In this document: piece after piece, positions 11,917-22,066 of the stretch | Position numbering within the stretch: position 1 is the stretch's first letter | How the letters are laid out: each line of letters begins with the position of its first letter | Assembly: GCA_003640385.1 (NCBI GenBank) | Contig: RCAB01000069.1 | Location: forward strand, 62,001-126,000 | Direction of reading: 5' to 3' | From: Setaria digitata | Taxonomy: Eukaryota > Nematoda > Chromadorea > Rhabditida > Setariidae | Length of the DNA: 64,000 bases | The notes under the pieces: generated by a model | What the model saw: only the letters and a program-made list of their open reading frames with translations | Told to the model about the DNA's origin: nothing | Database searches by the model: none | Made by a program: the position numbers and the translations under genes

Positions 11917-12738
11917 AGAAAAATTTTGATAATTTTTCATTACAGTTGTCGACATTCTCTAATGCTTCAAATAGAAATAGAGATTTGGCTGGATTACTTT
12001 TAAAATTATTCTAACTTTTTAAGACATGGTCTTTGTGTAGTTATTGTGATAAACGTTAAGAGCAAGAAATAAATAGGTAAAAAGTATGAGTGATTTTTAG
12101 ATTGTTATCTGCCTTGTTACTCGCAGTAAACTGCTGTGTTGCAATAATTGTAGGCCTTTATTTATTTCAAGTAAAAGTTATTTTTTTGTTTTGCAAGACT
12201 AGTAACTTCAGACTAAATTTATCTTTTACATATTGAATTTAAGTGAGGTGTTATCTAAGTTGCGGATGGATTATAATTGCCCTTCTGGTAATTCTCACTG
12301 TAGTTCATTTTCTCTCTCTATTGCTCAGAAATTATTATCTCCATCTCTTTACTCTCGCTTTTTACTTGTTCCCTTCGTTCCACTAATTTTTCATTTTTTT
12401 TTTGAGAATCTGTTTTTTATTTTCATTGTGTTACAGCTTATTTCACTGAAATTTTAAACACATAAAGTACCACTGTTATTTATTTTACCTGCATTTTATG
12501 CCACAAAACAAGTTTGCAGGTATAGAAAATAAGAAGAAACAGTTAGCATGGTATAATTACTCTTGATAAAGATGAGGAACTTATGGGCTTGTTATGCTTC
12601 TATAGTTTAGTTTGTAAAAACTTCTGTGAAGAGTGAAGTGAGAGCCGTATGAGGAAAAGGTATTGCATATTAGGTTAGATGAATTATTGTATTTTATTTA
12701 AACTGTTTGATAAGCAAATTGAAGAATTGAATTTGTAG
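11917..12738. other. Intergenic downstream of UMPS
   Basis: Contains the likely UMPS 3' UTR with an AAATAAAT polyadenylation-type signal near 12066-12073. The plus-strand frame 12233-12457 is hydrophobic low complexity and is not supported as a gene. Confidence 0.4.
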
Positions 12739-13995
12739 ACACCTTGTTTAGCAGTGGATCTTCTAGAGCGAAATACAGCGTGGTTACTGAATGAATGGAA
12801 TGGTGATTTTCCTTCTGCAATTAGACAATATTTTGCAGAACAAACATGGTTAAGGATCGAGGATAAATTATGTTTGTTTTAGTATTAATATTTCTTTCTA
12901 CTTTTATTGTCAGTGGAATGAATTATATCATAGTGTCTTGTGCTTCAGTGAATTTGTTTCACAATCACTTTAGTTAACTTTCCAGTGAAAGTACAAGTTT
13001 AATTCATTTTGAGAAATGGAAAAGGAGGGGATAATTAAAAGAGGAAAAGAAATATGAGAGATATTTAGTTTTATATATCGCAAGTTTCTGATAAAAGAAA
13101 TGCTAAATACTGAATAAAAGAAGTCAAACTCTCGGAAAAATCATTGTTAGCAGTGAAGATTGTAGTACATTGGTCGTTTTCTGCATTATTCGATGGATTA
13201 CTGAAAAGAAATTGTGCATAATGGTTGATACTATTGAAGAAATTTCAAATTTGGAACTGCAAAGTGCCACAGGAACTCTTACGAGTGACGAACTGCTTTC
13301 TAATGTTGGTGTTAGTGAAGTTCAGTTGAAATCTTGATTTTTTTGATTCCAAAACGGCAGTACGATTAAGAAGAAAATTTAGCAGTGAACTGATTTCTGA
13401 TCATTGAATTGATTTTAAGAGCATTTCCAGGAAGACTTACTTGGAAAAAAATGCGGACGACTCAAACATTACTGTTAATATAATTGCTCCTGATCACCTA
13501 TTGCACAAAACGTGTTGTACGGTGAAGAGTTTTTTTCCAGAAATTATCAAAATGGCACTATTGTCATAGAGAACTGCGAAAGAAGGGACTGAAAAAATCG
13601 TCAGCAGACTTACATTCGCTGGATTTTTCAACTGTAGGTAAACTGATTCACTTCAGAACTCAAAACGACTAGAATACTTGTTACTTGAAGATCCGAGACC
13701 AAAACTTAAATTTCCCTTTGAAATGAAGGAAAGTTAGATTCTGTTTGTGAGCTAAAACAAAACTCCTTCGGGATAGCCTGGTAATTCATTTAAGAATTTC
13801 GAAGAAAGTGGTAGAGAAGGGGAAAAGGACACAAAACGCTGTTTACAATCGAAAAATCCTTTTGAGCTTCATCATGCAGATTCGGAAGCGATTCAGAAAC
13901 CATCAAAAAAACATAGATGTGGATGTTGTCAATTCTGCATGCTAATTTTGAAGGTTCGATTCATAAATCTCCTCATAAAACCATTTCCAATTTAA
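12739..13995 (+). pseudogene. Cluster of short coding-like fragments; one has a CXXC-finger-like motif
   Basis: Several unusually protein-like open pieces lie in different frames without a clean splice path. 12739-12882 sits behind a TTTGTAG acceptor and contains AVDLLERNTAWLLNEW. 13221-13337 starts with ATG and encodes MVDTIEEISNLELQSATGTL. Overlapping frames at about 13430-13560 read VNIIAPDHLLHKTCCTVKSF. A piece behind a TTTTTTTCCAG acceptor at about 13540-13640 contains LRKKGLKKSSADLHSLDF. 13777-13995 contains KKHRCGCCQFCM, which fits the CGxCxxC start of a CXXC zinc finger. No later Cys/KFGG part of such a finger was found. I read this as a decayed gene or a fast-evolving gene with unrecognised exons. 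Confidence 0.3.
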
Positions 13996-14346
13996 TTTCT
14001 CCATTTAAGGTTATGAAATTTGATCAAAGGTTAAAGGATTTCTTTAAATTGTTAATATTGCGATCCGGAATTATAAAGGAGACTTAATCATCTAAAATCT
14101 AAAATATTAATCGGTGAATAGCTTGTACGAATTTCTAGTTGAGATTTAAGTGCTTTCCTTCCAAAACCGATTCACCACTCTGCAATAAAATACTTTTTCC
14201 CAGTGTTCGAGACACGTTTCTTATTCCGTTATTTATAAACATTTACGAAGCCAAATATCACCTTTAAGTAAAAAACGTCGCTATTCATCTAGATGAAATA
14301 GGACACATGTACCGAGTAATCTCAGTTATATCATTTTCATTTTTAG

Positions 14347-16708
14347 TGTACTGGTATACTATGCTATGTATTTTGTTGCCCACCTGTACCGGAAATGATT
14401 ACCCGAAAATTAGCATTCCATCCTCTAGAGAAAGGCAAAACATACATGGTATGCGGTAAGGATGTCAATGGGAATGTCATACGAACGAACAATGCCAAAA
14501 AGGTTTTCCCAATTTAAAATGCATGAAAATTTTAAATTGAAAATTTGAAAATTAAATTGACGCTTAATGTGTATTTAAAATTAAAATAATCAGACACATT
14601 TTATTAACAGAAAACATCAATTAATGAAGAATATTTTAAAAGAGAGCTTTTCTAATTAGATTGGAATTTTAAATATATTTATTTAAGTCGAAAATTTCCA
14701 ACTTTAATTTTTTAACGAATTTTCCAGAAATTTGTTAATCGAGGCTTAGGATTGTAGGCATCCAAACTCATGTACCAAAAGTTCGAGGCACAACATCTTG
14801 TTGAAGGACCACCAGTTTCACTGGAAGGTATTGAGACCTCAATAATAAAGACAAAGCGCGGTTCGTATCTACCAATTCTTGGAATTAAAAACAATTCATT
14901 CCATGAGTCAAGTAATGGGTCTAAAGACTTGGTAAGACTTTTCTCGGACTGCAAAACTTTTAAAGCCTAATCCTATATTAGAAAAAGATAAATTCGCAAC
15001 GAATTCATGAAATTTCTTTTAAAAAATGTGTGTGCTGTCAGTGATATAATATTTTATTGCTCTTCCTAATTTGAACCATTATATCAACTTTTACAGTACT
15101 GCCAAGAATGAAGAATAGCCGAATCTTTTTTCTCTTGACCAATTTAAACATATCTTAATACGATTGAATTTTCATTTGACGATTTAAATTCAGTCTTACT
15201 TATGTTTCAATAAAAATTTTCAGTAAGTTCGTTTCAAGTAAAAATATACTTACCGGCCTTTATTCAGAAAAGCTTTCAGATCATATTATTTTCACAACCA
15301 AACAGTTCAGATCTAGGATGCTATTTTCAACCACACGGAATAAATTTAAGGTAAATACCGAATAATAAAGGATTACGGTAGTTACACTTTCAAGTGCCTG
15401 ACATTTAATTACTAGTTTCAATTACTCATCGGGGAAGTTTTTTTGCAGCCAGCGTTGCTCAGCTTTTTACCTGAACAGTGTCACTATGTAAAACACAGCA
15501 CCCCAGAAAGGATTTGTAAATTTCGTGAAAACCTAACTAGTAGGGAAACAAAACGAATGATTTGTCAGCCTTCCTTCCGCAAGCTAAGTGTTCGAAGCAG
15601 ATTTAGCTGCTTCGCCAAGTGGTTCCAAATTTTGTTTCCAGGAATATCTGCGACTTATTGCAAGCGAGGCTGTATGCCTATGATTATTCGGGATATGGTA
15701 TCAGTACCGGCATACCATCAGAAAAAAACATTTATGCCGACATTGAGGCTGCTTATAAACATATTTTTGAAACGCAAGGATCGCGTGTTCGAGTAAGTCT
15801 TGGATTTGAACATATTACTGAAAACGGGTCTGTGAAAGCTTCGTTATTATTCTCTCCTCTTAATTCATTAGTATCAGTGCGTGATGAAACGTCATCAGAA
15901 TTAATAAGTAATTATAAAGCGATAATATGATTACATGAATGAAGCAAGGCTAATGAAAATAAAACATGATGTTAAAAGAAAATTAGACCAAAATACTTTC
16001 CAACAGTGACTGAAATGAATTACACTACAAGCATTTATCGTATTATATTATCAATTAAGTAGATTCCAGATTGTATTACTTGGTTACAGTATTGGAACAG
16101 CACCAACGGTTTACATGGCTTCCAAACATCCGGCAAACCTCTGTGGCATAGTGCTCGTTGCGCCATTTGCATCTGGCTTAAGATTATACAGAAAATCTGA
16201 TCAAACATGTTGTATGGATCGGTTCTTAAGGTAAGTTCGTTAGTTTTCCAGCTAGAGGTATACTGAAATGCTGTGAAAAAAAATGTTTAATACGGAACCT
16301 CGCTAATGAAAAAAAAGTTTTATTTTTTCATGAATTAAATCATTTTTTTTTTGAAATCTAAGTTGATTTAAATTTTTTTGAGAAGTGAAATATTGAAATT
16401 GCTGCTTAAACTACTCCTGTTGTCAATCTTGTTCTTTTCATTTTACTTCATTTGTTTGCAGTTACGACAGAGCTCCAGAAGTCAATGTCCCAGTACTAAT
16501 TTGCCACGGTTGCATGGATAATGTCATACCAATAAGTCATAGTGAAGTACTGGTGGAACGATTCCCACGTGCTGTCGCACCATTTTTTGTAGAACATGCC
16601 AATCACTTGACGATATTTTCTGGAAGTTGTCTTTCCGTATTTCTCCGAATACGTCACTTCTTGTTCCACGAAACTGACCCATTGCAATCCAATGATTATT
16701 CACCCTAA
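14347..16708 (+). CDS. ABHD17-type alpha/beta hydrolase (protein depalmitoylase), 7 exons, 5' start unresolved
   Basis: ABHD17 enzymes remove palmitate from membrane proteins such as Ras (family knowledge). Exons: 14347-14502, 14758-14911, 15311-15350, 15449-15487, 15642-15792, 16070-16230, 16462-16708; phases close and total 948 nt, 315 aa (ABHD17A about 310). An N-terminal Cys cluster, [20 protein letters not shown], matches the ABHD17 palmitoylated start. Then come [15 protein letters not shown] (oxyanion HG region), [20 protein letters not shown], the nucleophile motif [10 protein letters not shown], the catalytic Asp in [13 protein letters not shown], and the catalytic His in VEHANHL. 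The start codon is missing; an ATG at 14307 would need a 31-nt intron. Exon 2 could instead end at 14931 (better donor), but that breaks the frame of the HG exon. The usual HGN is HGI here. Confidence 0.82.
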
Positions 16709-17712
16709 TGATACTAAGATTTAAATTTCATTTTAAAAATTTAACATGTATTTGTGAAACACAATAAATAAATGTGACGAACCAATTGAGGGAAGTGACA
16801 TTGTGGTTGATTTCATATCAGCTCCTGATCGAAACAGTTATTTCGCTATCACTGGAATGATTTTCATCAAAATACTTCACAAATAGAAATTAATTAACTT
16901 GCGCTTTCCCTTTCTAAACCTTATTCTGTTTCCGAAGGTAATTGTATTAATTAATTTCAGATTGAAGCAGTTCCTCTCGCTGTTCCTTATTTTGATTACT
17001 TACTATTTGTTATTTAACTGATTTTAAAGGCGGATTAGATATTCATCGGAATTAAAGTTTGGAATGAATGTTCTAGAAGGTGTCCTATCAAACTGAATTT
17101 GGAAAAAGCGATGCATTTATTACATTCACAACCTTTTAGAAGGTCAATGACAAATTTTGGAATATGAAAAATGGAAGGGTTTTTAACCTTGAATTAATGT
17201 GGAGTAAATTTACGAAGCAAACAAGCTGACAGCCTCTTCACAGCCAAATCATGCCATTATTATTATTTCTTGTTTGGTTGCAGCTACTGTTGATTCAACA
17301 TAGAACAGAAAGATTCTTTATTGAACATCTCTATATCACACAAGTTGTACCGCTATTTGATAATGATTCTATTCCAGTAAAATAGCTTCACAAGAATAAG
17401 TCAAGAAATTTTTGCAATTCAGTTCGGTTTTTTTTAAATTTAAATTTCATAACTTTTACATAAGCAAACCTTAAAGATTTTAGTTTATTCACGCTTATGT
17501 TTTTTTTCGGCTACTTTTTCATGGACATTTCGTTGTACTTTCAATTTCTTAAAAATTGCTCTAGTTTTAGAATCGGTCACACTCAATCTTTCTCCTTTTT
17601 TATATTGTCTTGCTTTAAATTCATCTTTTCATAGAATTATATTTCAGTGATTGTGCTACTTAGAGTTTCGATTTGATATTGGTCATTTTCTTCTTCAAAA
17701 AATAATTTTCAG
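16709..17712. other. Intergenic
   Basis: AT-rich, holding an AATAAATAAA polyadenylation-type signal near 16763-16772 just after the ABHD17-type gene. No other gene or RNA was recognised. Confidence 0.5.
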
Positions 17713-19054
17713 ATGTATAGAAAAACTTTGTTAATTACTGTCATCAAATTAACAGCAGTTGCCATGGGACAGGACTGGTATCCATACGAAACACATGATC
17801 ATTTGTATGATCTATTTTATAACCCTAATTCATATCAAGGTCCTTAAATTTTTGCACTATTTAATAAATTGTTAAATTAAAGTTCCAATTTTTGCGATCC
17901 TCATTAGCAATTTTTGCAAAGACATTAATTTATTTTCTGGGATATTTTAAGCCACCAAAGACAAAATATCCTTTAAACATCTAAACATTTGTTTAGCTAA
18001 TTACAATTGAATCAAAAATGCTCGGTAATGTAATGAAATCTAAAGAGTGAATCCGTTGTGGTTTCTTCAATATTTAGTTAAATAGCACTGTAAACTCAAA
18101 CTAAGCATCCAAGATCTTTCACTTGTCATTTTAAAATTTCTTACAGGAGAATTAGGATATAGTGGAGGATGTGCCAATATTATAATGGCTCATGCACCGT
18201 GTCAACAATTTCTTGGACGATGGAATCTCTATCCCCTCTATCAAGACTATCAACCGGGAAACTACTATCAACTACAAAACTACAATACAATAAGGCCACA
18301 TATCACTGGTGTGTAACTTTCATTGATTATTTTAAGAAAAGTTAGTTGTTTAAATTAAAATTTAGTCAGATATTTTTTCAAATTTACTCACAAATTTTTG
18401 AAGGTAATGGTAAATTTGCTCAATTACTAGAGCTTATTTCTAGATAATTTCTCTTATTACAGAAATATCGCCGTATGTGCCTGCGCCGTACAGTAGTGGA
18501 AGCATAAATCTTGGAATTGTGATGGATCTGCTGAATCGCGGTATTTCGCCAGGCAACGCAGAAGTAGCAACAGCAAGTAAGAGTATGCTGGAACCGAGGT
18601 TGCTTGGAGCTAATATTCTCAATGATAAAGATAGATTCATGGTGAACCGATTTAAAATATAAATTGTTTCTTAAATGATGGGGTAGTATTTGGGTGCAAG
18701 TTACTGACTAGGAAAGATGGAAATGAATGAAAACTTAAGTAAAATAAGTATTTCCATAGCTCTAAATTTATTGTTTATTTCGCTACTAACTTTCACAGTC
18801 AAAATTTCACACCAAAATTAAAAATAATCTTTAAAAAGACAGTTAATATGCAAAAATTAATACAACGCAATACAATTAATGTGAAAATTCAGATCCGTGG
18901 TTGTTTCTATGATACAAGTCGTAATAGTTGTGCCGACAACTTAAACCTTTGCAAGGGAAAATGCAAAGACTTCAGTGATGGTCTAATTCATGACTGCAGA
19001 TGTATACCGGAAGATCTGCTGCGCATTCTGGGATTGACTAAGCTGGCTAAATAA
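17713..19054 (+). CDS. Secreted nematode protein with C-terminal six-cysteine module
   Basis: Exons: 17713-17839, 18147-18308, 18463-18641, 18893-19054; phases 1/1/0 agree; 630 nt, 209 aa. Residues about 1-19 (RKTLLITVIKLTAVAMG) look like a signal peptide. A Tyr/Asn/Gln-rich segment follows (YQDYQPGNYYQLQNYN), then NLGIVMDLLNRGISPGNAEV. The last exon carries six Cys spaced C-x8-C-x6-C-x3-C-x10-C-x-C, starting GCFYDTSRNSC. I do not recognise the family. The spacing recalls small disulfide-rich secreted nematode proteins but does not match the canonical CS-alpha-beta order. If the exon 3 donor (ATG|GTGAAC) is not used, the frame ends at 18662 and the Cys module would belong to a separate transcript. 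Confidence 0.6.
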
Positions 19055-20514
19055 TTAGTGATTTCATCCAATTTGATGTCATTCTATTGTTATTTGCCTA
19101 ATTCGAGAAACTATTCTGTGTATGCAATGAAGAACCAAATACTAAATCACTTTCTATTTCTAAATACTTCTTGACCAATGTACTGAACATCTTCCTTAGC
19201 TCGAAGAAATCCTGACTTCATTCTAAATTTCATTTCAAAATGAATTAGTCAAGTGAATATTTAATGTGATTCTCAAACACTCTTTTCTTCACATTTTTTT
19301 TTTTTTTGCAGAAGAGCAGGCATATCTGAGGTAGCAAAGCGTAGTTTGATGCATTTAAAACCAATCTGTGTTAAACTGAAACTAAATATTTTAAATGTGA
19401 AATCGTGTACAGTATTCGATAGTCGTGAGTCAACAATAGCTCTGATTATAAATATAAAATATTTTTAAGTAAATACAAATCATTAACTTCACTTGAGTCT
19501 ATTAAAATTCAAGGTCGATGAATGAATGGAAATCAAATCACGAAATTTGAGTGGAAAACGAAAAAGTAATCAGATGAGTATTTATATATTCCACTAACGC
19601 AAAATTGCAAGAATATAATTTCCTCACAAAAGCATAGGATTCGTAAGTTGAAAAAGATTTTCCAGCAAACTGTTTAGATACTTTCCTTCTTGACTGCTGT
19701 TGCAAATGACAAATTAGAATCATTAAAAAGTATGTTGTTGAAACTCAGAAAAATTGAAATGAATACGGCTTGCATATAAAAACTGTCTCAATTAATATAA
19801 TCTTATGAATCTTTAGATACTATGAATTAAAACTTCATTTTTTAATAGTATTCAATTGATAAAACCAAATAGTAGGACAAAAGCGACTAAGTAAAACTTA
19901 CGACATTAATATTTCTCTAAAATTTTCTATTTTCAATACTATTTAAATGGTTTAATAATACGTCGATCCTCGGTGATCAAGTTGTTTGATGAAGAAGTAA
20001 ACCTTTATTATTATTTATTGGAAATCTTGCACTTTTAAATTATTGAAATCAGGACATAGAGTTTCGAATTTTTAGAGTACGATATAATAAGTTAAATAAT
20101 TCAGACATGTAAGCGTTAGAACAGAGAAAAAAGAAAAAAAGAATCCAAACGTTCTGGATCTTTTTTCCAGTCTGAAGCCACTATTATTTTTATGTATTCA
20201 TTTACTGATACTAGTTTAAATGGTTTCAAAGATTTTCCTTACAGATAGAAAGGATTTTTGTTGCATAGAATTATGATTTGGATGGAATTCACGCAAAAAT
20301 AAAGGTTAAAATGATTAGTTCATGCAAAAATAAAGATTAAACTTTTTTAAGAATCTGACCTGAAAGCGCTGAATTCCTGCTTTGAAAGACAAATAAAATT
20401 AACAGATGAAGAAAAAAAAATGAAATTTCCAGTGAGATTCATTTTAGCGCTATTCTAAATAAATAAATTTCTGGTTCTTGACGTATCTTGGTTTATGAAT
20501 TCAGACGAGAACAC
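19055..20514. other. Intergenic with one orphan exon-like frame
   Basis: Behind a long T-tract acceptor (AG at 19310-19311) a 51-codon open frame runs 19313-19468 (+), beginning RAGISEVAKRSLMHLKPI. It needs a phase-2 partner and none is evident, so it is only a possible alternative last exon of the upstream secreted gene. The rest is AT-rich without motifs. A short direct repeat built on GCAAAAATAAAG occurs at about 20293 and 20324. Confidence 0.35.
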
Positions 20515-21354
20515 TTAATTCCTTACAGTGGCTAAGTTCGTTCTGAAAAGTACTACAGAAAAAGGTTCGACAGAAAAATATAAAAAACAGTGCGGTAGAT
20601 GTGAAATGTAGCAACCAAAACTATTCCCAACAATACATTGCCAACCGATACCATAGGTACTATCAAATTTTTGCTTCAACGATTTAGCAACTTGTTGCAA
20701 ATTATAATTTTTCGCATCTACTAGCTGCTGCACTAATTTCTGGGCAAAAGCTGCTTTCGCTTGATTCATTTCAACACTCTGCAAGTTGAAACAGTGTTAG
20801 GCAACATTATTTCTTCGATGAAAGTAATTCCCGGTATTCCGAAACGAAAGACAATGTAGTATATGATTTTTGTAAAAGGATAGGTATGCTATTCTAAACT
20901 ACTGTATATTTCATGACTTGAAAGTCATCAATTATTGTCCATCCACAAGCAATATATAATTGACACTAATGTAAAAATGTAATCCAAGAATATTCAAATA
21001 CTCGAGAGCAAGAGATGCCAAAACAATTGCTTAAGAGATGAATTCAGAATCCTTCAAATAATCAAACACTGAATCATACTTTTTTCTTAATCGCCAAAAA
21101 TATATGCTATAACTTTTTTAAGACTATTTTTTGTCAAAGTACATTTCCAAACATCAAAATACGAACTTACTAGGATGAAATAGCAAGAGGAGTATCAATT
21201 AAATGACACTAGAAACACCTAGACAACTTACACGACTCATTTCCAGTTCACCTTTCTCTTCTTTTATTTCTGTTTTGCACGACCAACTACTTTCGAAACT
21301 AGCAAAGTTTGAAATGATATTAGAAATACACATTAAATTGATTTTCATTTTCAT
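20515..21354 (-). CDS. LC8-type dynein light chain, 2 exons
   Basis: Exons 21354-21232 and 20778-20515 (phase 0), up to 128 aa. The second exon is a full LC8-like domain: VEMNQAKAAFAQKLVQQLVD, KQKFDSTYGIGWQCIVGNSF, GCYISHLPHCFLYFSV, VVLFRTN. This follows DYNLL1 ([37 protein letters not shown]). LC8 dimers serve as hubs in dynein motors and in many other complexes (family knowledge). The sequence is divergent: [11 protein letters not shown] became GNSFGCYISHL, so this is a paralogue, not the conserved core LC8. The first exon adds about 41 residues starting MKMKINLMC with Lys/Glu-rich KTEIKEEKGELEMSR. The true start may be the later ATG in ELEMSR. Confidence 0.82.
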
Positions 21355-22066
21355 TACACTCATTAGTTGTCTCATGTGAAAACTTCAATTTAATTTAACT
21401 TGAATGTGTCATCTTCTGTCTTTAGAACGAAGCCTTTCTCGACTATTAACTATATACGAACACAAATCCGAAAAAATTTGTCGATTTGTTTTTCAGCAGT
21501 CTTACGTGTCATCAACTTGCACTTCACGTGTTTTATAAAAATCACGTATAGCACAATGCATGTACGCAAAACAATAGATTCGGCAGTACACTATCAGTTC
21601 AGAAAGGCCCAACAAGCATTAAGAGAAAAGAAAATGGCGTTAATGGCAGTAACGGTAGCACCAGAATGAAGAAAGTTTAATTAATAGTGCATTGAAGTCA
21701 TCGTACAAAGATAATTCCTATGCCTTCAAATTTTTGATCTAATCTTCCAATTTAAGCCATTTTAAATTTAAAAAATTTTTACTTCTGAATTTGGTATTTA
21801 AGAAACATTTTAATTTTTTATTCAATCGCAGGACTTTCTTTACTAAAGTATTGTCTTGTTCCAACCTCACTATTCAATAACTTTACGAGTAATTTCACTT
21901 AAAATATCACCATGTTCTAAAGTATAAGGAATGTCTTCGATGACGACAATTTCCAACATCCTTCTCTACAGAAGAGAAATGATTCAGTCGTAACAATTGC
22001 ATTAGGTATAATTCTGTCAAATTCCATAAAAAATTCTGCAGTTAAAAGATTATTGTTTAGCCTCAA

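Noticed and set aside
15443..15796. 117-codon plus-strand frame over the ABHD17-type gene
   Set aside because: Wrong frame for the conserved YAYDYSGYG motif. The spliced model with exons 15449-15487 and 15642-15792 explains the homology.
21400..21669. 89-codon plus-strand frame ending FRKAQQALREKKMALMAV
   Set aside because: It starts without a clear ATG context, overlaps the region upstream of the minus-strand dynein light chain, and matches no family; only the last 37 codons look protein-like.
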